This document shows positions 45,668 through 55,470 of a stretch of 64,000 nucleotides of DNA, piece after piece. Source of the DNA: Paracoccus aerodenitrificans (GTDB lineage: Bacteria; Pseudomonadota; Alphaproteobacteria; Rhodobacterales; Rhodobacteraceae); the NCBI RefSeq assembly GCF_027913215.1, contig NZ_CP115784.1:434001-498000 (forward strand), written 5' to 3'. Positions within the stretch are counted from its first letter, which is position 1. Each line of letters begins with the position of its first letter. A program made the translations under genes and the position numbers. The notes under the pieces were generated by a model. The model saw only the letters and a list, made by a program, of their open reading frames with translations, made no database searches and was not told the DNA's origin.

Positions 45668-46857
45668 GACCCGTCCTTGCTTCCGTGATCCTGCTGGCCG
45701 CGACGCTTTCGGCTTCCCCTTCTTTCTCGCAGTCAAGCGCCGGTGAGGATGCCGCGCGTGCAGCCTATCAGTTGCGCGAGGCGACCGGGATGCTGGAAGA
45801 GGCGCTGACCAAGGACGATCAGGTGACCGCGCTGACCGAAATGATTACCGCCTATGAAACCGGGCTGTCCGCGCTGCGGGCCGGTCTGCGTCAGGCGGGC
45901 ATTCGCGAGCAGGAAATCCGGGTCGAGTGGGAATCCCGCCGCGATCAGCTTTCCTCGATTATCGGGGTCATGACCGCGATGGAGAAATCGCCGGAAACGC
46001 TGATGCTGCTGCATCCTGCCGGTCCAGAGGCAACCGCACGATCCGGGATGCTGCTGTCCAGCATCGTGCCGGGTCTGCGTCAGGAGGCCGACAGCCTGAA
46101 AGAAGATCTCGATGAGATCGCTTCCGTCCGCAAATTGCAGGAGGACGCCGCAAATACGCTGGCCGAGGGGCTTGGCCGTGTGCAGGAGGCGCGGCGTCTT
46201 CTGGGCAGCGCCGTGACGGATCGCTCGACAATGCCGAAACGCTTTACCGAGACGCCCGAGGAATTGCAGGCCCTGGAAAAATCCGCCGCGACGCTGGATG
46301 CTTTTGCAGAGGGCATCGCGGATATCGAATCCGATATCGGGCCGCCTCTGGCCGATTTTGATGGCGCTCAGGGATCGCTGCCGCTGCCGGTGCGCGGCAA
46401 GGTGCTGCGCCGCTATAATGAGCCGGATGCCGCAGGGATCGAACGGCCCGGTCTGGTCATCGCCACCGCGCCTGCATCGCTGGTCACGGCGCCCTGGCCC
46501 TCGACAATCCGCTATCGCGGCCCGCTTCTGGATTACGGGAACGTGATGATTCTTGAGCCGGCGCAGGATTATCTTCTGATACTTGCCGGAATGGCACAGG
46601 TATACGGAGAAGTCGGGGATGTTCTTGCCGCCGGAGAGCCTGTCGGGCTTATGGGCGGCGCTGAACCCTCGGCGGAAGAATTCGGGATTGATTTCGTCGT
46701 GAATGCGGCGACAGGTGGGGATGCGGACCGGACCGAAACCCTGTATCTGGAACTCAGGCGGGATAAGGAAACACTGGATCCCGCAGATTGGTTCGTGCTC
46801 AACCACATTGTGGAGGGCGCTGAAACGCAGGCAGAGGAACAGGCGGAAACGCAATGA
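45664..46857 (+). CDS. EnvC-like murein hydrolase activator (degenerate M23 peptidase)
   Basis: 397 aa with signal peptide (cut near SFSQ). Residues 30-250 are coiled-coil; the last 140 residues form a LytM/M23 domain (LPLPVRGKVLRRYNEP ... YGNVMILEPAQDYLLILAGM). The zinc ligands of active M23 enzymes (HxxxD and HxH) are absent: the expected first site reads RPGLVIATAP and the second LLILAGM. This loss is typical of EnvC, which activates amidases instead of cutting peptidoglycan. ATGA overlap on both sides. Confidence 0.85.
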   Translation: MRPVLASVILLAATLSASPSFSQSSAGEDAARAAYQLREATGMLEEALTKDDQVTALTEMITAYETGLSALRAGLRQAGIREQEIRVEWESRRDQLSSIIGVMTAMEKSPETLMLLHPAGPEATARSGMLLSSIVPGLRQEADSLKEDLDEIASVRKLQEDAANTLAEGLGRVQEARRLLGSAVTDRSTMPKRFTETPEELQALEKSAATLDAFAEGIADIESDIGPPLADFDGAQGSLPLPVRGKVLRRYNEPDAAGIERPGLVIATAPASLVTAPWPSTIRYRGPLLDYGNVMILEPAQDYLLILAGMAQVYGEVGDVLAAGEPVGLMGGAEPSAEEFGIDFVVNAATGGDADRTETLYLELRRDKETLDPADWFVLNHIVEGAETQAEEQAETQ

Positions 46858-48299
46858 AGCATTATCTGATCGCGGGTATTGGCGGCTCTCTGGCGGGGCT
46901 TTTGCTGACAACGCAAATGGCGGGGCCGCTTTCGGCGCAGGATGTCGGGAAGAACGGGTCGCTTTACGAACAGCTCGATCTGTTCGGGAATGTCTTCGAA
47001 CAGGTGCGCAGCCAGTATGTCGAGGAAACCGACGCCAAGGAACTGATCGAGGCCGCGATCAACGGGATGCTGCAATCGCTCGATCCGCATTCCTCGTTCC
47101 TGCCTGCGGATGATTACGAGGATATGCAGACCCAGACCCGCGGCAGCTTCGGCGGACTGGGGATCGAGGTCGGTCAGGAAGACGGGCTGGTGAAGGTCAT
47201 CTCTCCGATGGACGACACCCCGGCGGATGAGGCAGGCGTCGAGGCGGGCGATTTCATCACCCATGTGGATGGCGATTCGCTGATGGGGCTGACTCTGGAT
47301 CAGGCCGTTGACATGATGCGCGGCCCGGTCGGATCCGAGGTCACCATTACCATTCTGCGTGAGGGCGAGCAGGAGCCGTTCGACATCAAGATCGTGCGGG
47401 ACACGATCAAGCTGACGGCGGTCCGGGGCAGGGTGGAAGGCCATGTCGTGGTTCTTCGCGTGGCGACCTTCAACGATGAAACCATCTCGTCGCTGGAAGA
47501 GGATCTGAACAAAGCCGTCGAGGAACTGGGCGGCATTGACAATGTAACCGGCTTCGTTCTTGACCTCCGCAACAATCCCGGCGGGCTGCTGGATCAGGCT
47601 ATCTATGTCTCGGACGCGTTCCTTGAAGAGGGTGAGATCGTCTCGACCCGTGGCCGTCTGCCCGAGGAAAGCGAGCGCTGGAATGCACGGGCAGGGGATC
47701 TTGCACAGGGCAAGCCGATGGTGGTGCTGATCAATCGCGGTTCCGCCTCGGCATCTGAAATCGTGACAGGTGCGCTTCAGGATCACCGCCGGGCCATCGT
47801 CGTGGGTGAAAAATCCTTCGGCAAGGGGTCGGTCCAGACTGTGCTGCCGGTCACGTCGGACAGCGCCATGCGGCTGACAACAGCGCGGTATTACACGCCT
47901 TCTGGCCGGTCGATTCAGGCCTTGGGCATCAATCCCGATATCATCGTCGCACAACCCGCCCCGTCGCCGTCCAATGAAGAGGACGAAGACGGTCCGCGCA
48001 CCAGCTCCAGCTTCATCAGCTCGGAGGCGGATCTGCGCGGTGCGCTGAATAATGACAGCTATTCCGAAGAAGAACGCCGTCAGCTTGAGGAAGAGGCCGC
48101 CGAGGTCGAGGCGACGGCAAAGCTGCGTGAAGAAGACTATCAGCTTGCCTATGCGATCGACATTCTGAAGGGCCTGGCAGCGGTCGACTTCCGCGCCGAA
48201 GAGGTGCCGGCAGCAGTGACACCGGCAGTCACCGGCGAAGATTCAGGAACGGATGAAGCTCCGGTCGGGGGTGAAACATCCAGGGAAGAGGCCGAATAA
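46854..48299 (+). CDS. ctpA: C-terminal processing peptidase, S41 family
   Basis: 481 aa. Signal peptide, an N-terminal helical part, a PDZ domain ([19 protein letters not shown]), then the S41 protease core with catalytic Ser in [11 protein letters not shown] and Lys in [13 protein letters not shown]. Expected in the periplasm. Acidic C-terminal tail. Pairing with an EnvC-like activator is common in alphaproteobacteria and fits a role in envelope remodelling. Confidence 0.95.
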   Translation: MKHYLIAGIGGSLAGLLLTTQMAGPLSAQDVGKNGSLYEQLDLFGNVFEQVRSQYVEETDAKELIEAAINGMLQSLDPHSSFLPADDYEDMQTQTRGSFGGLGIEVGQEDGLVKVISPMDDTPADEAGVEAGDFITHVDGDSLMGLTLDQAVDMMRGPVGSEVTITILREGEQEPFDIKIVRDTIKLTAVRGRVEGHVVVLRVATFNDETISSLEEDLNKAVEELGGIDNVTGFVLDLRNNPGGLLDQAIYVSDAFLEEGEIVSTRGRLPEESERWNARAGDLAQGKPMVVLINRGSASASEIVTGALQDHRRAIVVGEKSFGKGSVQTVLPVTSDSAMRLTTARYYTPSGRSIQALGINPDIIVAQPAPSPSNEEDEDGPRTSSSFISSEADLRGALNNDSYSEEERRQLEEEAAEVEATAKLREEDYQLAYAIDILKGLAAVDFRAEEVPAAVTPAVTGEDSGTDEAPVGGETSREEAE

Positions 48300-48805
48300 T
48301 GGCCGCCAGCACCACCCCGGATGAGCGTCTGGGACCGTCCGGGCTGCCCTATCGCCCCTGCGCCGGGGTGGTACTGGTCAATGCTGACGGGCTGGTTTTC
48401 GCAGGACAGCGTATCGATAATCCGGGCCATGCATGGCAGATGCCTCAGGGTGGGATCGACAAGGGCGAGTCACCGCGTGAGGCTGCGCTGCGCGAGTTGA
48501 CCGAGGAAACCGGTCTGCCTGCCGATGCGGTCGAGATCGTGGAAGAGGCCGCCGACTGGGTTTACTACGATCTGCCCGACGAATTGCTGGGGAAGGTCTG
48601 GAAGGGCAAATATGGCGGTCAGCGCCAGAAATGGGTGCTGATGCGGTTTGTCGGTCGCGACGATCAGGTAAATATCGAAACCGAACATCCCGAGTTCGAC
48701 AAATGGGCCTGGATGCGCCCCGAGGATTTGATCGAAAAGATCGTCCCCTTCAAGCGCAGCGTTTACGAGCAGGTCTTTCAGGCATTCCGCGACCGTCTGG
48801 GCTGA
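48299..48805 (+). CDS. rppH: RNA pyrophosphohydrolase
   Basis: 168 aa Nudix enzyme that removes pyrophosphate from mRNA 5' ends. Nudix box [22 protein letters not shown] is complete (GxxxxxExxxxxRELxEExG), with the RppH-specific YRPCAGVVL and [10 protein letters not shown]. Its ATG overlaps the ctpA stop by one base. Confidence 0.95.
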   Translation: MAASTTPDERLGPSGLPYRPCAGVVLVNADGLVFAGQRIDNPGHAWQMPQGGIDKGESPREAALRELTEETGLPADAVEIVEEAADWVYYDLPDELLGKVWKGKYGGQRQKWVLMRFVGRDDQVNIETEHPEFDKWAWMRPEDLIEKIVPFKRSVYEQVFQAFRDRLG

Positions 48806-48841
48806 ACGGTTCGGATGGGCCGGACAGTCGCCTGCAAACTG

Positions 48842-49699
48842 TCAGTCGCAGGGCGTGGGGTCGAAATTGTCGATGATCTCGACAGCCTCGTCGGCGGTCT
48901 CGACATAGCGGAATAATTGCAGATCGCTTTCCCCGATCGTTCCCGCATCGGCAAGTGCCTGCCAGTCGATGATCCTGTCCCAGAACTCTTTGCCGAATAG
49001 CAGCAGGGGCACGGGCGTCATCCGTCCGGTCTGGATCAGTGTCAGCGTCTCGAATAATTCATCCAGCGTTCCGAAACCGCCGGGAAAGACCGTGACCGCC
49101 CGAGCGCGCATAAGAAAATGCATCTTGCGGATGGCGAAATAATGGAAGTTGAAGCAAAGATCAGGCGTGACATAGGCGTTCGGAGCCTGTTCATGCGGCA
49201 GCACGATCCCCAATCCGATTGACTGGCCCCCTGCATCGGTTGCCCCTTTATTCCCTGCCTCCATCACGCCCGGGCCACCGCCCGTACAGATGACGAATTC
49301 CCGGCCATAGGTCTTCAGGCTGCGTTCGGTCATGATGGTGGCGAAGCGATAAGCCTGTTCATAATATCTCGACAACTCTTTCAGAGTCTTCGTCCTGGCC
49401 TCGTCTTTGTTCTCAGGCGCTGGAATCCGCGCTCCGCCAAACATGACGACCGTCGATTCGACGCCGCGTTCGTCAAGGATCAGCTGCGGCTTCAGAAGCT
49501 CAAGCTGCAGTCGGACAGGGCGCAGCTCTTCGCGTAGAAGAAAATCCGTATCCGCGAAGGCAAGCCGGTGTGCCGGTGCGCGTGTCTGCGGCGTGTCGGG
49601 CATCTGCTGAGCCGCCTGAGCATCCTCACGACTGCGGGGGAAAGGATGGGCGCGGGAATCTTCGTCTTGCATTTTCGGCCTCTGATCGGTCGTGCGCAT
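48842..49699 (-). CDS. LOG family (TIGR00730) protein, nucleotide 5'-monophosphate nucleosidase-like
   Basis: 285 aa. Rossmann-like [14 protein letters not shown] and [12 protein letters not shown], the two LOG motifs for phosphoribohydrolase activity. The first about 70 residues are not part of the domain and the start is uncertain: ATGs at 49699 and 49672 are both possible. Family members release bases from nucleotide monophosphates. Confidence 0.9.
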   Translation of the reverse strand: MRTTDQRPKMQDEDSRAHPFPRSREDAQAAQQMPDTPQTRAPAHRLAFADTDFLLREELRPVRLQLELLKPQLILDERGVESTVVMFGGARIPAPENKDEARTKTLKELSRYYEQAYRFATIMTERSLKTYGREFVICTGGGPGVMEAGNKGATDAGGQSIGLGIVLPHEQAPNAYVTPDLCFNFHYFAIRKMHFLMRARAVTVFPGGFGTLDELFETLTLIQTGRMTPVPLLLFGKEFWDRIIDWQALADAGTIGESDLQLFRYVETADEAVEIIDNFDPTPCD

Positions 49700-49766
49700 T
49701 GCGCCGGGTCACACCCCCGCTTATAGCGCTTGGGCAAGAACTTCTACCCTGACCGAGGAGAGCCAC

Positions 49767-50591
49767 ATGTCCAATGCCGCGCTGGAAAAGGCAATCGAAG
49801 CCGCCTGGGAGACCCGCGACACCATCACCCCCGCCACGACCGGCGAGACGCGCGAGGCCATCGAGGACACGCTGAACGCACTCGACAGCGGCGCGTTGCG
49901 GGTTGCGGAAAAGCGCGGGGCTGACTGGCATGTTAACCAATGGGCCAAGAAGGCGGTTCTTCTGGGGTTCCGGATCAAGGATATGGAGCTGCAGGAGGGC
50001 GGTCCGCAAAATGGCGGCTGGTGGGACAAGGTCGACAGTAAATTCGCCGGATGGGGCGAAAATCGCTGGCGCGATGCCGGGTTCCGCGCGGTGCCGAATT
50101 GCGTGGTCCGCAAATCCGCTTTCATTGGGAAGGGCGTTGTGCTGATGCCCAGTTTTGTAAACCTCGGAGCCTATGTCGGTGAAGGCACGATGGTCGACAC
50201 TTGGGCGACGGTCGGCTCCTGCGCCCAGATCGGCAAGAATGTCCATCTGTCGGGCGGCGTCGGCATTGGCGGCGTTCTCGAACCCATGCAGGCGGGCCCG
50301 ACAATCATTGAGGATAACTGCTTCATCGGCGCTCGCTCGGAAGTTGTCGAGGGCGTCATCGTCCGCGAGGGCTCGGTGATCGGCATGGGCGTATTCATCG
50401 GCCAGTCCACCAAGATCGTCGACCGTGAAACCGGCGAAGTGACCTATGGCGAGATCCCTTCCGGATCGGTCGTCGTGTCAGGGTCTCTGCCGTCGAAAAA
50501 CGGCGTGAACCTGTATTGCGCGGTGATCGTCAAGCGCGTTGACGAAAGGACCCGCTCAAAAACCTCGATCAATGAGCTTTTGCGGGATTGA
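49767..50591 (+). CDS. dapD: 2,3,4,5-tetrahydropyridine-2,6-dicarboxylate N-succinyltransferase
   Basis: 274 aa left-handed beta-helix enzyme of lysine/diaminopimelate synthesis. N-terminal helical domain ([17 protein letters not shown]), then [20 protein letters not shown] and the hexapeptide repeats with [13 protein letters not shown] and [20 protein letters not shown] precedes the ATG. It is the last clear host gene before the integrative element. Confidence 0.97.
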   Translation: MSNAALEKAIEAAWETRDTITPATTGETREAIEDTLNALDSGALRVAEKRGADWHVNQWAKKAVLLGFRIKDMELQEGGPQNGGWWDKVDSKFAGWGENRWRDAGFRAVPNCVVRKSAFIGKGVVLMPSFVNLGAYVGEGTMVDTWATVGSCAQIGKNVHLSGGVGIGGVLEPMQAGPTIIEDNCFIGARSEVVEGVIVREGSVIGMGVFIGQSTKIVDRETGEVTYGEIPSGSVVVSGSLPSKNGVNLYCAVIVKRVDERTRSKTSINELLRD

Positions 50592-50621
50592 AGTATAATC
50601 CGCTGTCGTGTTGGTGACAGA

Positions 50622-51582
50622 TCAAGAATGGATGTTTGGGCCAGCGCGAAGCCTGAGCGACAATCTATACGACTGAGCAAACCGTGGAACGCCACTATTC
50701 AAGCTTGCGTCGATCACCATGACATCGTCCTCGAAACTCGAAGCTTTTTCTCTACTCGACAGTGATACTGCCAAATGCTCGCCTGGATGCGGAGCTACGG
50801 TGAGCTCTAGCGTATCGGAGTCGAATCCACCGGCAGCTATGGTGTCGGACTTCTTCGCCTCTCGCTTGGCCGCATCCTTTTCCGCCTTCCACTGAGCCCG
50901 GCTGAGACGACGACGTTTCGGTCCGGTTCTTGTCGGCCCGCAAGGGACACTGACCTTGCGGTAATCGTCATCCTGCAACTCGCGTCGCGCGCTCGCGATA
51001 GGCTGCATTGCCGAGCCTCACAGCAGTTCGGTCATCCTCACCGGCGAGGCGGGCCGCCTCTTCCTTGGCGAGCCATGCCGGGCTCAACTGGCGGGCAGAG
51101 CAACCCGGATCATTGACTGGCAAGATATAAGCGTGGATATGGGAATGCGCTTCATCCCAGTATTCGACGACCGAAATCAGCCCGTCGAAGAACATCCGCC
51201 TGAGCCAAGCAATATTCAGACTGCGCCATTGCTCATACTCACGTCGCGCGTCAGTATCTGCTTGCACCAACGCGACCGGCACCGGATAGGACGCTACGGC
51301 GGTCAGCAGTATGTGACGATCTTTGCGGATGCCGCGTTGCGCGATCCTGCCGTCCTTCAAGGCGACATCCACGAAGCCTGCGGAAACCATCTCGTCCTGC
51401 TGTTTGTCGAGTTCTTCGATGGCCTCACCGTAAACGACCACAGGAGGAAGCGGTTCGGCGACATGCTTGCTGTATTGCGGTGCGCGAACGGCTTCGCCAA
51501 GCACTTGCTCAATGGACTGCCCCGCCTTGTTGGCCTTCCGCGAATAACTCTGGAAATGGATGAATTGAGGGCCAGACATCAT
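50622..51582 (-). pseudogene. Mob/Pre-type plasmid relaxase, frameshifted
   Basis: The N-terminal part (51582 to about 50987) has MSGPQFIHFQSYSRKANKAG and a relaxase HxHxH-like motif in WDEAHSHIHAYILP. After AAYRERATR the frame shifts: the reading frame ends VAG-stop while the expected continuation RELQDDDYRKVSVPCG is found in the next frame, consistent with loss of one base near 50987. The second half continues RLSRAQWKAEKDAAKREAKK, typical of these proteins, and ends at 50622. So one ancestral relaxase is split into two frames. Confidence 0.75.
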
Positions 51583-51823
51583 CGCCCCCGAGTTTGAAAA
51601 GAAACGCAATATGGACCGACTGTTATGTTGCAAGCAACATGTCGGGCAAGGCGCTGCGCCCCTGCACCCAGCCGAGCGGCTGCGCCGCCGATCCGTTCCG
51701 GATCGAAGCCGCCTGTGGCGGCTGCAACCGCAGACTGCACACCTGATCCTCCCCCATGAAGTGGTCCGCCGTTATTATGAGGAAACGGAGGATTTGGAAC
51801 TCACCCCGTTTCTGTTCCGGCCT

Positions 51824-51982
51824 TCATGCGACCTTTCGGGTTTTGTTTAGTTGAGCTGCGAAGTTGCTCGGCGTCAAGTTGCCGAGCGAGGAATGCGGCC
51901 TGGTTTCATTGTAGTCAGTTCTCCAGTTGTTGATCCGGGTTCGGGCGTCATCCATCGACAGGAACCATGATGCGTTCAGGCA
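51824..51982 (-). pseudogene. IS3-family transposase OrfB C-terminal remnant
   Basis: The residues CLNASWFLSMDDARTRIN and WRTDYNETRPHSSLGNLT (51982 down to 51824) are the C-terminal end of the IS3-family (rve) integrase core, with the terminal catalytic-domain phrase YNxxRPHSSLG. Everything upstream of CLN is missing; the cut edge coincides with the start of the NotI-type remnant. Confidence 0.8.
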
Positions 51983-51983
51983 C

Positions 51984-52586
51984 ATCGGTGAGCGGCTGCT
52001 AGGTGACCCCACTCCAACTCAGGCCAGCGAGGTCGGATTCCTGGAATCGACTGGCAACTTGGACAGCGCTGCTGGCGAGGATGTTGGCCGCATAGACATG
52101 ATCCTTGTCGCCGAAAGCCTGCCAGCCGCTGCTGACATGAAGTGGTGTGTCGTCGAGATCCAAGCAGTGTATTTTTCGGGCCGAGAGATCGCAATCGAGT
52201 TCCGCGACATCCGGGAGCGCCAAGGTGTCGCGACCATGCCAGTCGAAGGGCGGCGCCCGGACTACAGGAGCAGCGGCCCAAAGAGGCTGATGCCGCAGCT
52301 GCAGATTAAAGTCCCGACGCTACGCCGGTGGGGCAAGAAGATGGCGATATTGGTCGATATGGCGTTTTTCATGTCGATGGGTCAGATGAAGCGGGTGGAA
52401 CACCTGTCGAACTGCGACGTCGTATGGTTCCTGGCTGACTTCCACAGGCAACCCGGTGACGAACTGTATCGCCAAGAGATCGTGGACGAATTTGGCACAA
52501 CCCTTGAGAGCGCCATCGAGGGCCTCGCCGGAGGCGAGGCGGTGTCCCTCGAAGAATTTGAAGTGTGGAACGGCATGCAAAACTGA
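51984..52586 (+). pseudogene. NotI-family type II restriction endonuclease, truncated at both ends
   Basis: From about 51984 the frame reads IGERLLGDPTPTQASEVGFL, then IDMILVAESLPAA, WCVVEIQAVYFSGREIAIEF, RRPDYRSSGPKRLMPQLQ and KVPTLRRWGKKMAILVD. These are the conserved blocks of NotI-family endonucleases; D and the E-x-Q in EIQ are the likely PD-(D/E)XK-type metal ligands. The N-terminal region with cysteine-rich zinc-binding segment is missing (replaced by the IS3 remnant). The stop codon at 52584-52586 lies within the IS21 left end, so the last residues are also lost. No methylase is visible. Confidence 0.72.
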
Positions 52587-52624
52587 CCCCTATCTTGGGG
52601 TGATCGGCGTCCAAAAGTGACCCC
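52571..52624. repeat. IS21 left end, two copies of the 20-bp terminal repeat
   Basis: Copies L1 CGGCATGCAAAACTGACCCC (52571-52590) and L2 CGGCGTCCAAAAGTGACCCC (52605-52624) begin 34 bp apart. These are transposase binding sites of the type expected in IS21 ends. Confidence 0.85.
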
Positions 52625-52677
52625 CCTGATAATTCTGATCAGAAGCTTCCTCAAAAGCATGAGGGAGCAGTCAGGGG

Positions 52678-54162
52678 ATGTTGGTTGTGGAAACGATCGC
52701 GAAGATCAGGCGCGCGCATTTCGTCGAAGGCAAGTCGATCAAGCAGATCTGCCGTGAGTTGCGGCTGTCTCGGAACACGGTGCGTAAAGTCATCAGATCG
52801 GGCGCGACCGAATTCACCTATGACCGCACGACGCAACCGCGTCCGAAGATCGATCCCTGGCGGTCTGCACTGGACGACATGCTGGCCGAGAATGCGCGGC
52901 GGCCGAAGCGCGAACGCCTGACGCTGATCCGGGTCTACGAGGAGCTGCGCAACCGTGGCTATGACGGCAGCTATGATGCTATCCGGCGCTATGCGGCCAG
53001 TTGGTCGAAGGTAACGCAGGAGGCATCGGCTTCAGCCTATGTCCCGCTGATCTTCGATCCTGGTGAGGCCTACCAATTCGACTGGAGCCATGAGATCGTG
53101 ATCCTCGATGGCGTGACCACGACGGTCAAGGTCGCCCATGTCCGGCTGTGCCACAGCCGGATGCCGTTCGTTGGGGCGTATCCGCGCGAGACGCAGGAGA
53201 TGGTGTTCGACGCGCATGACAGGGCCTTCGCGTTCTTCGGCGGAGCCTGTGCCCGGGGCATCTATGACAACATGAAGACGGCGGTGGACACGATCTTTGT
53301 CGGCAAGGATCGCGCCTACAATCGCCGGTTCCAGCAGATGTGCGGGCACTATCTGGTCGAGCCGGCTGCCTGCACGCCCGCCTCAGGCTGGGAGAAAGGT
53401 CAGGTCGAGAACCAGGTGGGCGTGCTCCGGCGGCGGTTCTTCGTGCCGCGGCCGAAGTTCAAATCCTATGCTGAACTGAACGCTTGGCTCGAGGACCGAT
53501 GCATTGCCTATGCCAAGGCGAACAAACACCCCGACATTCCGGACAGGACGATCTGGGAGGTGTTCGAGGAGGAGCGTCCGAGCCTGGTGCCTTATATCGG
53601 CCCGTTCGACGGCTTCCATGCAGTGCCGGCCTCCGTCTCCAAGACCTGTCTCGTGCGCTTCGACAAGAACCGCTACTCGGTCGACGCCCGTGCGGTCGGG
53701 CGGCCCGTCGAGATCCGCGCCTATGCCGACAGGCTGGAATTTTGGCAGGATGGTCAGGTCGTGGCTCGCCATGATCGGGCCTTCGGTCGTGGCAAGGCGA
53801 TCTACGACCCGCTCCATTACATCCCGGTTCTGGCGCGTAAACCTGGTGCCCTGCGCAACGGGGCGCCGTTCAAGGAGTGGGACCTGCCTCCAGCCCTGTG
53901 CCGGTTGCAGCGCAGGCTAGAACGCCAGCCCGGCGGTGACCGTCAGGTGGTCGAGATCCTCGGGGCTGTGCTCACCGATGGCCTGGACGCCGTCGAAGCC
54001 GCCTGTGCGGAGGCCCTGTCTCACAACGTTCATTCCGCCGGCGTCGTGCTGAACATCCTGGCGCGTCACCGCGAACCGCCGCCACCCCTGACGATCACGA
54101 CGCCGGATGCGCTGAAGCTGGGCCGCAACCCGCCGCCAATTGCGACCGCTATGACAGCCTGA
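52678..54162 (+). CDS. istA: IS21 transposase IstA
   Basis: 494 aa DDE transposase. N-terminal helix-turn-helix ([20 protein letters not shown]), then rve core with catalytic residues in [19 protein letters not shown] and [12 protein letters not shown]. The C-terminal segment has the IstA beta-barrel ([20 protein letters not shown]). Full length, apparently functional. istB follows 11 nt later. Confidence 0.95.
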   Translation: MLVVETIAKIRRAHFVEGKSIKQICRELRLSRNTVRKVIRSGATEFTYDRTTQPRPKIDPWRSALDDMLAENARRPKRERLTLIRVYEELRNRGYDGSYDAIRRYAASWSKVTQEASASAYVPLIFDPGEAYQFDWSHEIVILDGVTTTVKVAHVRLCHSRMPFVGAYPRETQEMVFDAHDRAFAFFGGACARGIYDNMKTAVDTIFVGKDRAYNRRFQQMCGHYLVEPAACTPASGWEKGQVENQVGVLRRRFFVPRPKFKSYAELNAWLEDRCIAYAKANKHPDIPDRTIWEVFEEERPSLVPYIGPFDGFHAVPASVSKTCLVRFDKNRYSVDARAVGRPVEIRAYADRLEFWQDGQVVARHDRAFGRGKAIYDPLHYIPVLARKPGALRNGAPFKEWDLPPALCRLQRRLERQPGGDRQVVEILGAVLTDGLDAVEAACAEALSHNVHSAGVVLNILARHREPPPPLTITTPDALKLGRNPPPIATAMTA

Positions 54163-54173
54163 GGAGGAAACAA

Positions 54174-54902
54174 ATGGAACGATCACAGGTGCTGGACGCC
54201 ATGGGCCAGCTGAAGCTCTACGGCATGAGGACGGCCTACGACGAGATCATCACCACAGCGGTCAAGCGACAGCACGAGCCACAGCAGATCATCGGCGATT
54301 TGCTGACCGCCGAGATCAGTGAGAAGCAGGTGCGCTCGATCAAATACCAGATGACCATCGCCAAACTGCCGCTGGCCAAGGAAGTCGACGAGTTCGACTT
54401 CGCGGCCGCCGAGGTCAACGAGACCCTGATCCGCGATTTGGCCACCGGAGACCTCCTCGATCATCAGCGCAACCTCGTGCTGATCGGCGGAACCGGGACT
54501 GGGAAGACCCATCTCGCGGTCAGCATCGCGCGCGCCTGTATCCGAAACGGCCGCCGGGGCCGCTTCTTCAACGTCGTCGACCTAGTGAACAAGCTCGACG
54601 CCGAAGCCCGGGCCGAACGACAGGGCCGGACCGCGGAACTGATCTCCCGCCTCGACTTCCTGATCCTAGACGAACTTGGCTATCTCCCGTTCGCCCAGAC
54701 CGGCGGCCAGCTCCTATTCCATCTGATCAGCAAGCTTTACGAGCGGACCTCGATCATCGTCACCACCAATCTCGCCTTCGGCGAATGGCCCAGCGTCTTC
54801 GGCGACGCCAAGATGACCACCGCGCTCCTCGACCGGCTCACCCATCATTGCGAGATCGTCGAAACCGGCAACGAAAGCTGGCGCTTCAAGAACCGGGCGT
54901 AG
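54174..54902 (+). CDS. istB: IS21 helper ATPase IstB
   Basis: 242 aa AAA+ protein of the DnaC/IstB type. Walker [15 protein letters not shown], Walker [15 protein letters not shown], sensor STIIVTTN-like [14 protein letters not shown] and the box VII region [13 protein letters not shown]. Needed together with IstA for transposition and target choice. GAGGAGG precedes the ATG. Confidence 0.95.
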   Translation: MERSQVLDAMGQLKLYGMRTAYDEIITTAVKRQHEPQQIIGDLLTAEISEKQVRSIKYQMTIAKLPLAKEVDEFDFAAAEVNETLIRDLATGDLLDHQRNLVLIGGTGTGKTHLAVSIARACIRNGRRGRFFNVVDLVNKLDAEARAERQGRTAELISRLDFLILDELGYLPFAQTGGQLLFHLISKLYERTSIIVTTNLAFGEWPSVFGDAKMTTALLDRLTHHCEIVETGNESWRFKNRA

Positions 54903-54980
54903 GGCAAGCGGAACCCCCGCTGGCCCGTCGCCGCGGCGTTACATGAAGACTACGCAGCGACGGGCCAGCTCAGCTCCAGA

Positions 54981-55024
54981 GGGGTCAATTTTGGACGCCG
55001 ATAAGGGGTCACGATTGGATGCCG
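54981..55024. repeat. IS21 right end, two copies of the 20-bp terminal repeat
   Basis: GGGGTCAATTTTGGACGCCG (54981-55000) and GGGGTCACGATTGGATGCCG (55005-55024) are inverted relatives of the left-end repeats. They begin 24 bp apart, closer than the 34 bp at the left end. Confidence 0.85.
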
Positions 55025-55272
55025 ATTGACAAGCAGGTGCTCGTGCCGGAACTGGAGCCGGGCACCGTTGTCATCCTCGACAACCTTGCAACACATAAGA
55101 ACGCCGCAGCCGCCAAAGCCATGCGCAAAGCCGGATGTTGGTTCCTGTTTCTGCCGCCCTATAGTCCCGACCTGACCCGATCGAGATGGCATTCTCCAAA
55201 CTCAAGGCACACCTGCGCAGGATCGGTGCGCGGTCCTTCACCGACATGTTCCACGCTCTCACGGAAATCTAA
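55025..55272 (+). pseudogene. IS630-family transposase C-terminal remnant, frameshifted
   Basis: VLVPELEPGTVVILDNLATHKN and WFLFLPPYSPDL are the DDE-core blocks of IS630 transposases. After PYSPDL the expected NPIEMAFSKLKAHLRRIGAR appears in the next frame, so one base is missing near 55178; that frame stops at 55270-55272. The N-terminal half was removed by the IS21 element. Confidence 0.82.
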
Positions 55273-55310
55273 TATCTCATTCAGATATTTGTTTTCTGGC
55301 TGCCGCTGAC

Positions 55311-55361
55311 CGAAGGCGAGAAGCGCTGCAATAGCTGAGGTCTCCGCGCTTCTCGCCTTCG
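55311..55361. repeat. Long perfect inverted repeat (16-bp arms)
   Basis: CGAAGGCGAGAAGCGC (55311-55326) and GCGCTTCTCGCCTTCG (55346-55361) with a 19-nt loop. No T-run follows on either strand, though it lies between the 3' ends of convergent IS630 and XRE genes and could act as a transcription barrier. Immediately before it, AATATCT-CATTC-AGATATT (55271-55289) is a second, weaker hairpin. Confidence 0.7.
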
Positions 55362-55470
55362 CTTTGCTCAAGTCATAAATCATGTGACAGCACATAGAAA
55401 CGCGAATGGACTCCATGCGGAGCAGCAAAGTACTACACCAAAGACACCCCGTTGTCTGTTACCCCTCACG

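Larger units (their letters stand above)
52571..55024 (+). mobile_element. IS21-family insertion sequence (intact)
   Basis: A two-gene element (istA, istB), both frames complete. The ends carry four copies of a 20-bp repeat, two at each end in inverted orientation: 52571-52590 and 52605-52624 at the left, 54981-55000 and 55005-55024 at the right. The exact terminal bases and target duplication are unclear. It interrupts a NotI-type gene on the left and an IS630 transposase on the right. Confidence 0.9.

Noticed and set aside
51611..51850. 79-codon frame in the gap between relaxase and IS3 remnant
   Set aside because: It runs through the end of the IS3 remnant in the opposite direction and matches nothing; the gap 51583-51823 appears to be junction debris.
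53032..53349. Open frames antisense to istA
   Set aside because: Shadows of an intact IS21 transposase.
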